Source of the DNA: Maritalea mobilis
GTDB lineage: Bacteria > Pseudomonadota > Alphaproteobacteria > Rhizobiales > Devosiaceae
Assembly: GCF_004363175.1 (NCBI RefSeq)
Contig: NZ_SNYR01000002.1
Coordinates: forward strand, 806,001-870,000
Direction: 5' to 3'
DNA length: 64,000 nucleotides
A model generated the notes under the pieces. That model saw only the letters and a program-made list of their open reading frames with translations, was not told where the DNA came from and searched no databases. Shown one piece after another: positions 53,322 through 62,436 of this stretch. The position numbers and the translations under genes are program-made. How positions within the stretch are numbered: position 1 is the stretch's first letter; each line of letters begins with the position of its first letter.

Positions 53322-54431
53322 TCAAGTGATCACAGCCGAAAGGCCATCGACACTGCGGGATTTGATGGCGTCCATATCCCAATCGATGCCCAATCCAGGT
53401 TCGCTTGTGGGCACGCCGTGACCATCCTCAATTTTCATCTTCGAATGGGTGAGTTGATCAAGCTGCGGGATATATTCAAGCCAATTTGAGTTGGGCACGG
53501 CGCAACACAGGGAAACATGCAGCTCCATCAAGAAATGCGGGCAGACAGCAACATTATAAGCTTCCGCCATATGTGCAACTTTGAGCCATGGGGTTATGCC
53601 GCCTATCCGCGCCACATCAACTTGAACAATCGAGGCCGCATCGCGACGTAGATATTCATTAAATTGCGACAGCGAATACATGCTTTCGCCAACGGCAATG
53701 GGCACCGTTGTTGATGCTGCAAGATTTTCATGGGCGCCGACATCGTCCGCGTGCAGCGGTTCTTCAAACCATGCCACATTGAACTCTTCAAGCATGCGCG
53801 CGCGACGACGTGCCTCTGACAAAGAAAAACTTTGGTTGGCATCGGTCATGATTTCAAAACGGTCACCGACTGCGTTTCGAACAGCGCTCAATCGCGCCTG
53901 ATCATCCGCACCCAGCTTGTGACCAATTTTGATCTTTGAGCCTTTAAAGCCATCGCTTTGCCGCGCAAGGGCGTCTTCTGCCAATTGTTCTGGTGTCAAA
54001 TGCAGCCAGCCGCCTTCGGTTGAATAGAGCTGGATACGATCCTTTGCGCCGCCTGCCATTTTATAAAGCGGCAAACCTGCTTTTTTGCATCTTAAATCCC
54101 ACAGCGCCGTATCAATCGCCGCTAATGAAAGCGATGTGATTGCGCCAACACTTGTCGCATGGGTTGCAAACAAACTCTCCCGCCAAATTGCTTCAATGTT
54201 TGAAGGGTCGCGACCGATCAGTTTGGGCAGCAAAGTCTTGTGCAAGAGCGACATGATCGCTGGGCCACCCTGCCCGATTGTATAGGAATAGCCGATGCCC
54301 ACTGCGCCATCGCTATCAGTTATTTTGACGATGGGCGTTTCCTGGCTTTCGAAACTTTGAATGGCGTCGGTCCGGCGCACTTTGGGCGCCAGATCAACCA
54401 TTTGAATTTCTATGCGTTCGATCTTAGCCAT
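53322..54431 (-). CDS. Mandelate racemase/muconate lactonizing enzyme family (acid-sugar dehydratase-like)
   Basis: From ATG 54431 the protein has 369 residues with the enolase-superfamily capping and barrel domains. The K-x-K motif is SKIKIGHKLG. The metal ligands are the Asp of MTDANQSF, the Glu of WFEEPLH and the Glu of VGESMY; a His in CPHFLMELH and the Asp of VQVDVARIGG form the second base. This arrangement fits the mandelate racemase subgroup, mostly acid-sugar dehydratases and racemases. The start overlaps the ATPase gene by eight bases. It probably performs the first step on the imported ligand. Confidence 0.88.
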   Translation of the reverse strand: MAKIERIEIQMVDLAPKVRRTDAIQSFESQETPIVKITDSDGAVGIGYSYTIGQGGPAIMSLLHKTLLPKLIGRDPSNIEAIWRESLFATHATSVGAITSLSLAAIDTALWDLRCKKAGLPLYKMAGGAKDRIQLYSTEGGWLHLTPEQLAEDALARQSDGFKGSKIKIGHKLGADDQARLSAVRNAVGDRFEIMTDANQSFSLSEARRRARMLEEFNVAWFEEPLHADDVGAHENLAASTTVPIAVGESMYSLSQFNEYLRRDAASIVQVDVARIGGITPWLKVAHMAEAYNVAVCPHFLMELHVSLCCAVPNSNWLEYIPQLDQLTHSKMKIEDGHGVPTSEPGLGIDWDMDAIKSRSVDGLSAVIT

Positions 54432-55542
54432 GGTGCGGGCCGAGCACATTTTGACCGGTCGATGCATCAAACACATGCACGCGATCCAGCGAAAGATTGA
54501 AGTTCAAACGCTCGTCCCCTTCAATCGGCCGTGGATTGAGCATTTTACCTTGCACCTCTTTTGTGCCGATTTGAGAGAACAAAATGGTTTCCGTGCCCAA
54601 AGGCTCGGAGATTGAAACTGTGAGATCAAAACTCACCGTTTCACCTGAATCCTTCATGCCATGATTTTTCGGTGTGAGATCGTCGGGGCGTATGCCAACA
54701 ATAACATACTGCCCAACTTGAACATGCGCCTTAGCGCGATTGGGCACTGGGATGGTGATGTTGTCCGCGAGTGCGATTTGGTTTTCGCCACCCTCCCCGG
54801 CAATCACTTTGCCGTCGAGTTGGTTCATTGGCGGGCTGCCGATAAAGGACGCCACGAATGTGTTCACTGGATGATCAAACACTTCGAGCGGTGTGCCCAC
54901 CTGCTCGATATGACCATCGCGCATGATCACGATCCTGTCGGCCAAGGTCATCGCTTCCACTTGGTCGTGGGTCACATAGATGATGGTGTTGTTGACCCGT
55001 TTGTGGAGCTTCTTGATCTCTGTGCGCATTTGTACGCGCAATTTGGCGTCCAGATTGGACAGTGGCTCATCGAACAAGAAAACATCGGGGTTTCGCACAA
55101 TGGCACGGCCCATGGCAACACGTTGACGTTGCCCGCCTGACAATTCAGCTGGCAAACGGTCCATCAACATGCCAAGGCCAAGAATTTCGGCGGCTTCTTC
55201 AACCCTTTTGTTGATTTCGCTGTCGCTATGTTTCGCAATCTTTAGGCCAAATCCCAAATTGTCGCGCACGGTCATATGCGGATAAAGCGCATAGTTTTGG
55301 AACACCATTGAGATGTTGCGATCGCGCGGCGGCAATTTGTTGACAACGCGATCACCGATTACAATTTTGCCGTCAGAAATCTCTTCCAACCCTGCAATCA
55401 TGCGCAAAGTTGTGGATTTGCCGCAGCCAGACGGGCCGACCAAAACAACAAATTCTGAGTGGCGAATTTCGAGGTCAATCGCATGAACAACTTCGAGCTG
55501 GCCATAGCGTTTAACAACTTGCTGGAGTGATACTTCAGTCAT
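54424..55542 (-). CDS. Sugar ABC transporter ATP-binding protein, UgpC/MalK type
   Basis: From ATG 55542 the protein has 372 residues: Walker A GPSGCGKST, signature LSGGQRQRVAMGRAIVRNP, Walker B VFLFDEPLSNLD, H-loop VTHDQVEAMT and a C-terminal TOBE domain (VGIRPDDLTPKN). The open frame extends much further upstream, but that part overlaps the permease gene and lacks homology. It is paired with the permeases at 55545 and 56390 and the binding protein at 57397. Confidence 0.94.
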   Translation of the reverse strand: MTEVSLQQVVKRYGQLEVVHAIDLEIRHSEFVVLVGPSGCGKSTTLRMIAGLEEISDGKIVIGDRVVNKLPPRDRNISMVFQNYALYPHMTVRDNLGFGLKIAKHSDSEINKRVEEAAEILGLGMLMDRLPAELSGGQRQRVAMGRAIVRNPDVFLFDEPLSNLDAKLRVQMRTEIKKLHKRVNNTIIYVTHDQVEAMTLADRIVIMRDGHIEQVGTPLEVFDHPVNTFVASFIGSPPMNQLDGKVIAGEGGENQIALADNITIPVPNRAKAHVQVGQYVIVGIRPDDLTPKNHGMKDSGETVSFDLTVSISEPLGTETILFSQIGTKEVQGKMLNPRPIEGDERLNFNLSLDRVHVFDASTGQNVLGPHHG

Positions 55543-55544
55543 TT

Positions 55545-56390
55545 TTATCCCTTTACGCCGCCAAATGTGAGGCCTGCAATGAGGTGTTTTTGTACGATAA
55601 ATGTCAGAATGAGTGCTGGTGTGATGATGATAAATGCCATCGCACACATGCCGGCCCAGTCTGTCGTGAATTGGGCGATAAAATCGGTGAGGCCCACAGG
55701 CAACGTTTTGCTGTTTGTGGAGCGCGTCAGATTGCTGGCCAGTGCAAATTCGTTCCAACTGGTGAGGAAAGCGAAAATACCGGCTGAGGCAATGCCCGAT
55801 TTGGCGAGTGGAAATTCAATTTTCCAAAATGCCTGCCAACGGGTGCATCCATCCACTTCGGCTGCTTCGGCCAATTCCTTCGGGATTTGCCGGAAAAAAC
55901 CGTCAATCAACCAAATGGTGAACGGCACATTGAGCGCGACATAAACAAGGATCAAGCCAAACTGGGTGTCGATCCACCCCAAGCGGGCCCAGACGATAAA
56001 GACAGGCAAGCTAAGGGCAATGCCCGGCACCGTGCGCGACAGCATCAAGCCCAAAAACAGCGTGTCTTTGAATTTAAAGCGATAGCGGGCGAAAGCATAA
56101 CCACCAGAGATGCCCACAATGATCGCGATTGCGGTGCTTGTGGTTGCGATGATGATTGAATTGCGGAAATAAGCCAAAACCGGGATCGCGATTTGTGTTT
56201 CACCAATGCCGAAGATCGCTCGAAAATTATCGAGTGTAAGGCGTTGCGGAATCCAAATGGCAGGCTTTGCCAAAATTTCTTGTAGCGGGCGGAAGCCAGA
56301 TAAAATTACCCAGAGCCCCGGCGTTGTGATGATCAACATGACGATGAATGTGACAACCCAACTGATAATGGATTTTGTTTGCGTACTCAT
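55545..56390 (-). CDS. Sugar ABC transporter permease, MalG type
   Basis: The 281-residue six-helix protein has the EAA loop ELAEAAEVDGCTRWQAFWKI followed by EFPLAKSGIASAGIF. Its ATG shares one base with the stop of the MalF-type gene, and the ATPase ATG lies two bases after its stop, so translation is tightly coupled. Confidence 0.93.
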   Translation of the reverse strand: MSTQTKSIISWVVTFIVMLIITTPGLWVILSGFRPLQEILAKPAIWIPQRLTLDNFRAIFGIGETQIAIPVLAYFRNSIIIATTSTAIAIIVGISGGYAFARYRFKFKDTLFLGLMLSRTVPGIALSLPVFIVWARLGWIDTQFGLILVYVALNVPFTIWLIDGFFRQIPKELAEAAEVDGCTRWQAFWKIEFPLAKSGIASAGIFAFLTSWNEFALASNLTRSTNSKTLPVGLTDFIAQFTTDWAGMCAMAFIIITPALILTFIVQKHLIAGLTFGGVKG

Positions 56391-57313
56391 TATTGTGCGC
56401 CTCCCATATAACGCCGGGCTGCGACGAGCTTTGAGAAGAAATAGTAAGTGAAGGCGATCGACAGGATAATGGAGACATAGGCCATTGCATTGGCCATGCC
56501 CATATTTGCACTGTCATAACCTGTACGGGCAATAAGCGTCCAAAGCAGTTCTGTGCGCCCTGCTGGGCCGCCGCCTGTCATTGTGTCCACCACATCATAG
56601 GCGCGCGCCACATCAAGCGACCGGATGGTCATCGCGATGTAAGCGAAGGGCATGAGAAATGGCAGCGTGATGTGCCGGAAGGTTTGCCACGCATTGCAGC
56701 CATCCACTTGGGCTGCTTCCAGCGGGTCTTTTGGCATGGCGAAAAGTCCTGCCAACAACAGGATGGCGAAAATGCTGGTGCTCATCCAAATTTCTGCAAA
56801 GGCGATTGCCCCCATGGCCAGCCAGCCATCAACTAGCCATGGAATGGCAGCGTCGGTGATGCCCAAAGCCTGCAGCGCATTGTTGAGAATGCCCACATTG
56901 TCGTTGAAGATAAATTTGAACTGGAAACCCACCAGGATGGGTGAAAACATCATGGGGAACATCATAATGGTGCGCATTGTGCGCTGGCCCCATGTGACCT
57001 TATTGATCAAGAGCGCGATGCCCAGACCCAAAAGAAACTCAAGATTTATCACAACCGCGAGAAAGCCAACGGTGCGGAAAAATGCTACCCAGAAATCCCA
57101 GTCGCTGAAAATACGCACATAGTTTCTGAAGCCAACAATCTTAAACAAAGTGTCGGGCCGCGTTAGCTTATATCCGGTAAAACTTGTGTAGAGCGAGAAG
57201 ATCAACGGAAACAGCACCACGATCAAAATCATGATCACTGCAGGCAACAGCAACACATAGGGTGTAGCTTGCTCCGAGAACATCTTCCTTTTTATGTTCG
57301 TCAAAACTGACAT
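56390..57313 (-). CDS. Sugar ABC transporter permease, MalF type
   Basis: The 307-residue membrane protein has six helices and the EAA loop PLEAAQVDGCNAWQTFRHIT followed by LPFLMPFAYIAM. It is the second gene of the importer block, after the binding protein and an intercistronic stem-loop. Confidence 0.93.
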   Translation of the reverse strand: MSVLTNIKRKMFSEQATPYVLLLPAVIMILIVVLFPLIFSLYTSFTGYKLTRPDTLFKIVGFRNYVRIFSDWDFWVAFFRTVGFLAVVINLEFLLGLGIALLINKVTWGQRTMRTIMMFPMMFSPILVGFQFKFIFNDNVGILNNALQALGITDAAIPWLVDGWLAMGAIAFAEIWMSTSIFAILLLAGLFAMPKDPLEAAQVDGCNAWQTFRHITLPFLMPFAYIAMTIRSLDVARAYDVVDTMTGGGPAGRTELLWTLIARTGYDSANMGMANAMAYVSIILSIAFTYYFFSKLVAARRYMGGAQ

Positions 57314-57349
57314 GTTTTCTCCAACAACCTATTTGCCATGCGGCAAGTT

Positions 57350-57371
57350 GAGTGGGGTCGAAACCCCACTC
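57350..57371 (-). terminator. Intercistronic stem-loop between binding-protein and permease genes
   Basis: A perfect 9-bp stem GAGTGGGGT/ACCCCACTC with a CGAA tetraloop, 25 bases past the binding-protein stop and without a T run. It probably stabilises the binding-protein mRNA and limits read-through into the permease genes. Confidence 0.7.
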
Positions 57372-57396
57372 TCGGTTTAAAGGCTATGCGAAACGC

Positions 57397-58713
57397 TTAG
57401 CTTTCGTCTTCAATGAGTTGGTTTGCAGCCGCTGCGGCGTCATCCAGCGCTTGTTGTGCTGTTTTTTCGCCTACGATTGCTGCCTGCAATTGAGGGAACA
57501 ACTCGTTTGAGATTGGAATCCACAAATGTGTCGGCGGAACTGCAAATGCATCTTCAGCCATTGATGTGCCGAAGGTTTCAAACACATGCACCAACCAATC
57601 GTCACCTTTTGCTTTAGATTCCTCAATGATCGCTTCTAGGGCATCAGGACGCGTTGGCAACAAGCCGGTGCGTGCCTCAACCATTTGGCTATCAAAGTTG
57701 GTAAGGAAGGTGATGAAAGACGCTGCAGCTTGCTTGTTGTCACACGCTTCAGTGATGGAGAATGAGTGTGAGCCAGACCAACCGGTGCGCTTGCCGCTTG
57801 AGCCTTTTGGCGCGCGGATCAAGCCAACATCGCCCTGGATTTTGCTGTCTGCACTGTTGAAGAATGATGCCCAGCCGCCCCAGTCAAGGCTTAGAGCAAC
57901 GGTGCCTGAGGCAAAGCCTAGACCCGTTTCATCCCAAAGATAGTTTGGCACGCCTGCAGGAACCGCTTTGGCTTCATAAAGGTCGACGAACCATTGTAGC
58001 GCCCGCACGCCTTCTTCTGAGTTGAAAGCAACTTTGCCGTCACTTCCAAAGAAGCTGCCGCCCTCTGCAACCAACATTTCATAGAAGCGCCCGGAGATGC
58101 CTTCGTCTTTACCCACATATTGGGTGCCATAGAAGTTTGGCGGATCAGCGAAGAAGATCGCCTGATCTTTCACCTGATCCCAAGTCTCTGGTGGCGCCAG
58201 ATCATAGCCATATTCAGCTTTAAAATCTGCTTGGTTCTTCTCGTCCTCATAAAGAGATTTGATGTAATAAAGGTTCGACACATCAGAGTGACGCGCCAAT
58301 TGTACCAAGCGGCCATCGACGGTGCTGGCCTTGTTCACATTGTTAGAAATGCTGCCAATCACATCGTCTGGCAGAATTACGTTCAAGTCGACATAGAGCG
58401 AACCATATTGTGGGGCAAAGCTTGTGTGGTTTGAACCAACGCACCAATTGATTGAGCCAGACGCGATATCTTGTTTAATCTCGCGATCTAGTTCGAAGTG
58501 GTTTTTCCGTGAAAGGATTTCCACTTTGGCGCCTGTTGCCGCCTCCCATTCGGGGATGCGTGTATATAGCGGCTCATATTGTGCGCCACCGATCAGTTTT
58601 ACACGTAATGTGTATCCGTCAAATTCACCAGCGCTTGCGCCGCCTGCGAACATAGTGACCGCCGTAGCACCTGCTAACAGTGCGGTCGATAGTTTACTAA
58701 ACAATCCCATCAT
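57397..58713 (-). CDS. Sugar ABC transporter substrate-binding protein (family 1)
   Basis: The 438-residue protein has a signal peptide (cleavage near GGASAGEFDG, about residue 29) and a family-1 solute-binding fold (YTLRVKLIGGAQYEPLYTRI at the start of the mature chain, SITEACDNKQAAASFITFLT late). The ribosome site GGGAGGAA precedes ATG 58713. The ligand is not predictable from sequence alone; the downstream acid-sugar dehydratase suggests a sugar acid or polyol derivative. Confidence 0.92.
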   Translation of the reverse strand: MMGLFSKLSTALLAGATAVTMFAGGASAGEFDGYTLRVKLIGGAQYEPLYTRIPEWEAATGAKVEILSRKNHFELDREIKQDIASGSINWCVGSNHTSFAPQYGSLYVDLNVILPDDVIGSISNNVNKASTVDGRLVQLARHSDVSNLYYIKSLYEDEKNQADFKAEYGYDLAPPETWDQVKDQAIFFADPPNFYGTQYVGKDEGISGRFYEMLVAEGGSFFGSDGKVAFNSEEGVRALQWFVDLYEAKAVPAGVPNYLWDETGLGFASGTVALSLDWGGWASFFNSADSKIQGDVGLIRAPKGSSGKRTGWSGSHSFSITEACDNKQAAASFITFLTNFDSQMVEARTGLLPTRPDALEAIIEESKAKGDDWLVHVFETFGTSMAEDAFAVPPTHLWIPISNELFPQLQAAIVGEKTAQQALDDAAAAANQLIEDES

Positions 58714-58737
58714 TTCCTCCCTTGGTGATAGATTGAA

Positions 58738-59919
58738 TTAGACCTCCATGAGATTAAACTCACGGTTAATTTCGGCATTGTGCTCGCCAATTGACGGCGC
58801 GGGCCGAGAGCTCTTCAACACATCGCCATTGATGCGAATTGGAGAGCGAATTGCTTTCATGGAATGACCTTCCCCAAGATCGAGATCTTGGAAGAAGTCC
58901 AGATTTTTGAAGCTTGTAGATTTGAAAAGCTGCGGCCAGTCCAAAACCTCAGACGCCCACACATCGTGGGCCACAAAGATTTCCATCCAATAGCTGGTGG
59001 TTTGTGTTTTCAAATGGTCGGCCAAAATGGTTTTGATCTCGTCGCGCTGCTCAAACCATTGTTTTTCATTGTCAAACGCAAGAAGCGCATCACAGCTTAT
59101 GAACGCACCGAGCTTATCAACTGGGGTCATCGCAATGGCGATAAAGCCATCTTTGGTTTGATAAACCCCATAAGGCGCGGAAAGATATGCGTGCGCATTG
59201 TTCACTTCGCTGCGCTGCGGCAACCGCTTTTTCTCATCATTGAGATGGGTTGTGAGCACTTCGAATTGGAAATCGACCAATGCTTCCAGCAGGCTTGTTT
59301 GCACATGCACGCCCTGACCATTGCGCGCGCTGTTGATCAGTCCTGCCAAGATGCCCTGCACAGCGATATTGCCTGCAAGCTGGTCTGCCACGGCCAAACC
59401 CATTGCTGTTGGCGTGTCCTCCGCATTGCCGCTTAGCCAAAGCAGGCCAGATCGCGCTTGAGCCAAGAGGTCTTGTCCTGGCAGATTTTGCCAATCCCCC
59501 TCCTCGCCATAACCAGATATAGAGGCATAAACGACCTTGGGATTTATCGCCTTGACCTGATCATAATCGAGGCCAAGTTTTTTCATAATACCAGGCCGGA
59601 AGTTTTGAATGATCACATCTGCCTTCGCACAAAGTGCTTTGACGCGCTCAAGGTCTTCCGCATCTTTAAGATTCGCCGAATAGCTTTGCTTGTTGCGGTT
59701 GATTGCGTGAAAAAGTGTGTTCGCGCCATGCACCTCAACATCTGTCAGATAGAGATAGCGGCACAGGTCGCCGACTTCTGGCCGTTCAACTTTGATCACG
59801 CGCGCGCCCATATCTGCAAGCTTTAGACCTGCCAGTGGCCCAGCCAGGAACTGGGAAAAATCAACCACCAGCAGGCCATCCAGCATTCCTTTATCGCGGG
59901 TATCGATGGTTGGGGTCAT
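58738..59919 (-). CDS. Class III CoA-transferase (CaiB/BaiF family)
   Basis: The 393-residue protein has the family opening LDGLLVVDFSQFLAGPLAGL and the catalytic Asp region MGLAVADQLAGNIAVQGILA. It moves CoA between carboxylic acids without phosphate intermediates. The start overlaps the stop of the preceding gene by four bases. A MaoC hydratase is encoded in the same operon, so a carboxylic acid is probably activated to its CoA ester and then hydrated or dehydrated. This resembles mesaconate/citramalate-type chemistry, but the substrate is not shown by the sequence. Confidence 0.9.
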   Translation of the reverse strand: MTPTIDTRDKGMLDGLLVVDFSQFLAGPLAGLKLADMGARVIKVERPEVGDLCRYLYLTDVEVHGANTLFHAINRNKQSYSANLKDAEDLERVKALCAKADVIIQNFRPGIMKKLGLDYDQVKAINPKVVYASISGYGEEGDWQNLPGQDLLAQARSGLLWLSGNAEDTPTAMGLAVADQLAGNIAVQGILAGLINSARNGQGVHVQTSLLEALVDFQFEVLTTHLNDEKKRLPQRSEVNNAHAYLSAPYGVYQTKDGFIAIAMTPVDKLGAFISCDALLAFDNEKQWFEQRDEIKTILADHLKTQTTSYWMEIFVAHDVWASEVLDWPQLFKSTSFKNLDFFQDLDLGEGHSMKAIRSPIRINGDVLKSSRPAPSIGEHNAEINREFNLMEV

Positions 59920-61055
59920 CGAAAGCTCCTTTGATAAAGGTCATTCACCTTCGCTGCGGCATCCGCTTCGGTAGCCTTGCCCATCAAACAATCGCGCACC
60001 ACGTCGCCCGCCACATCTTGAAAGCCCATATAGCCTTTATGGCGTGGGCGTAGATAAGATTTTTCAAGCGTTTCTAAGGTGTTCAGGAAGAAATTGTCGG
60101 TCTGCTGATTGCAATCCTCGTTCAGCCAAGACCGCACATTTGCAGGCTGTCCACCTGCTTGAAAGAAGGCACCGCTTTGGCATTCTTCAGATGCGATCCA
60201 AAATGCATATTGTAACGCAATGTCTTTGTGCTTTGTGCGCGCTGAAATGGCGATGCCTGTTCCGCCAATTGGCGAGCCAATTGGACCGTTTTCCCCGAAT
60301 GCGGGAATATTCGCCACACACACACGGTTTGGACGGAAGCCTACGCGGGAATAGTTGGTATATCCATATAGATATGGGCAATATGAATGACTGTTCCGGC
60401 AGGAAAGCCACTCATAGGCACCGATGGGGTCGAGATCGAAACTCTCGCGGGACAAGTTGAGGCTTACCCGGCGCAGCTCAGTCAGCGCGTCTGCGCCTAC
60501 TTTTGGATCAACGCCAATATCTTCTTTGCCAAAGTCGCTGCCGATGTTGGCCAATATATTGAAATAGCTCATCAGGGCATTGATCGGGATGAGTGGCCAG
60601 ATCACTTTATTCGCCTCGGCCAAAGCAACAACCTCATCCCATTTCTGTGGCGCTTCATCCAGCAAGTCTGGCCGAAAGGCTGATACTGGGGTCGCCGCAT
60701 CAATTGCCAATGCCCATTGCTTCCCGTCAAAATTGTAGGAAGGATGAGATACACCACATGATTGCGCTTCAAGCGTTTGAAGTTCAGCGTCATAACCTTG
60801 CCCATCAAACTGGAGCAACAGTCCTGTTGCGGCAATATCGCCAACATGGGGGTGGTCGATGACCATCAGATCATATTCGTCGGCCATATCTTCAATTGGC
60901 CGATCAGCAAATGCCTGCAGTGATCGCTTTTCCCAAACAATCCGAATTTTTTGGTCACTTTGATCGGCGAAAACCTCTGAGGTGACAACCATGGGATCAA
61001 ACCCACGTGCGTGATCCCAAGTCATGCCTTTAAGTGTGGTGATCTCATTACTCAT
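59916..61055 (-). CDS. Extracellular solute-binding-like protein without a signal peptide
   Basis: The 379-residue protein has the fold pattern of family-1 ABC binding proteins: TPVSAFRPDLLDEAPQKWDE, PIGGTGIAISARTKHKDIAL and a late AAAKVNDLYQRSFR. The N-terminus (MSNEITTLKGMTWDHARGFD) is hydrophilic, without signal peptide or lipobox, so the protein should stay in the cytosol. It sits between MaoC and CoA-transferase genes with overlapping or adjoining ends (59916/59919 and 61055/61056), not with the importer genes. It may sense or carry a pathway compound. Transport is the less likely role. Confidence 0.78.
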   Translation of the reverse strand: MSNEITTLKGMTWDHARGFDPMVVTSEVFADQSDQKIRIVWEKRSLQAFADRPIEDMADEYDLMVIDHPHVGDIAATGLLLQFDGQGYDAELQTLEAQSCGVSHPSYNFDGKQWALAIDAATPVSAFRPDLLDEAPQKWDEVVALAEANKVIWPLIPINALMSYFNILANIGSDFGKEDIGVDPKVGADALTELRRVSLNLSRESFDLDPIGAYEWLSCRNSHSYCPYLYGYTNYSRVGFRPNRVCVANIPAFGENGPIGSPIGGTGIAISARTKHKDIALQYAFWIASEECQSGAFFQAGGQPANVRSWLNEDCNQQTDNFFLNTLETLEKSYLRPRHKGYMGFQDVAGDVVRDCLMGKATEADAAAKVNDLYQRSFR

Positions 61056-61619
61056 TTACGAAACACCTGCTTGTCGGCTCTGGCTGCTCTTTTCGGGCTG
61101 CCCGTCTTTATATTTCACTGTCATCAAATGCTCGCAGTACAGCACTTGAACGCCCTCCTCCTTAAAGACGCTGTAGCTCACTTTAACGAGCCCCATATCG
61201 TCATATTTAGGCTCCTTGGAGAGGTTCTCGCGGATGGTGTAGATGGTGTCGCCAATGAATACTGGCTTGATAAAGCGCAGGCGGTCATAGCCATAGGAAA
61301 ATGAATTTACGCAATTGGTGGCCGCCAAGCCGAGGCCATAAGAAAACACTTGCGCGCCAGCGACCAAGCGCTTTCCGAAAACACCTTCTTTTTCGGCAAA
61401 ATGCTGATCTGCAACATAAGGGTGAAGATCCATCACCATCATGTTGAACTGCATGGCCTCGCCCTCAGAAATCGTGCGACGCAAACTTCTAATTTTGTCG
61501 CCAACTTCAAAGTCTTCGTAATACCAATTTTCAGCGTTCCATACCGGGATAGAGCCGTGCTCAGCTGGCATGTCTTCCTGCGGCCGAGCGTGTCTACCAA
61601 TCTCAATTGCCATGCTCAT
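61056..61619 (-). CDS. MaoC-family hydratase/dehydratase
   Basis: The 187-residue hot-dog-fold protein has the hydratase pattern around [20 protein letters not shown] with [20 protein letters not shown] after it, then [17 protein letters not shown]. It is the first gene of the eleven-gene operon. ATG 61619 is taken; ATG 61613 has better spacing from the ribosome site GGGAGGG and is equally possible. It probably hydrates or dehydrates a CoA ester made by the CoA-transferase. Confidence 0.83.
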   Translation of the reverse strand: MSMAIEIGRHARPQEDMPAEHGSIPVWNAENWYYEDFEVGDKIRSLRRTISEGEAMQFNMMVMDLHPYVADQHFAEKEGVFGKRLVAGAQVFSYGLGLAATNCVNSFSYGYDRLRFIKPVFIGDTIYTIRENLSKEPKYDDMGLVKVSYSVFKEEGVQVLYCEHLMTVKYKDGQPEKSSQSRQAGVS

Positions 61620-61647
61620 GTCCCTCCCAATTCTCAGCAACATAAGC

Positions 61648-61667
61648 TTGACTATTTCATATGTCAA
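61648..61667. promoter_or_regulatory. Dyad between the divergent MaoC genes
   Basis: TTGAC-N10-GTCAA, a perfect dyad in the 85-base AT-rich gap between the two MaoC genes, is well placed to control both transcripts. No regulator gene is adjacent. Confidence 0.4.
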
Positions 61668-61704
61668 ATCTATTTTTATATACAAAAGTATACAGGAGCG
61701 ACCT

Positions 61705-62148
61705 ATGCAAGAAGTGCCACGTTTTTTTGAGAGCTTTGAAATTGGTGAAACCCGCAAAACCCTTGCGCGCACCATCACTGAGACTGATTTTGTCGTTCAT
61801 GCCGGCCATAGCGGAGATTTCTTTCCGCACCATATGGATGCAGAATTTTGCAAGACCCAACCCTTCGGCGCCCGCATTGCCCACGGCACCATGACCTTCA
61901 CAATCGGCATTGGCCTCACCGCCACCACCATCAACCCGCACGCCATGACCTACGGCTATGAACGCCTACGCTTTCCAAAACCCGTGTTCATCGGCGATAC
62001 CATCCACACGGAAATCGAAATCACAAAAGCGCAGATCGATCCCAAACGCGAAGGCTACGGACAGGTGGTGGAAGCATGCAGCGTCAAAAACCAAAACGGC
62101 GAAACCGTCCTGTTCTGCGAACATATTTTGCTCGTGAAGAGAGAGTAA
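61705..62148 (+). CDS. MaoC-family hydratase
   Basis: The 147-residue protein has the classic MaoC/R-hydratase signature: [20 protein letters not shown] with [18 protein letters not shown] after it, including the catalytic Asp and His. It starts at ATG 61705 after AGGAG, and is divergent from the operon whose first gene encodes another MaoC protein. The two proteins share only the fold pattern, so they may form the two halves of one hydratase or act on different CoA esters. Confidence 0.87.
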   Translation: MQEVPRFFESFEIGETRKTLARTITETDFVVHAGHSGDFFPHHMDAEFCKTQPFGARIAHGTMTFTIGIGLTATTINPHAMTYGYERLRFPKPVFIGDTIHTEIEITKAQIDPKREGYGQVVEACSVKNQNGETVLFCEHILLVKRE

Positions 62149-62436
62149 TATTGCTGTTAAGGGCAATAGGTGCCGCTGAAGTTTGAGACATGCAACCGTT
62201 AGATCGTGCCGCACGCCCGCTTGCTCAGGCGATTAAAACAGCACCGAGCCAATGCATCACCATACTGGATTGCAAAATGTGTAATAAGCTATTGCGCACG
62301 CCTTTTAGCATTCAATTTCATAGTCACCTGATTACCCCCTTCAATTAGCCTTACGTGATTCCTCCCCTGAACAGAGTATGGGCCGAGGCCGTGTGTCCAC
62401 ATAAATTTAGTTCAATCTATTTGGTGGAGAAGGCAT
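62149..62436. other. Intergenic region without recognised features
   Basis: This 288-base gap between the MaoC gene and the exported hydrolase gene contains no gene that I can support. A short repeat ATTGC/GCAAT follows the MaoC stop. A purine-rich ribosome site (GGTGGAGAAGG) lies before ATG 62437. Confidence 0.5.

Noticed and set aside
55543-55758. N-terminal extension of the ATPase gene at 54424
   Set aside because: The extra 72 codons overlap the permease gene, have no ATPase homology, and a good ATG lies at 55542.
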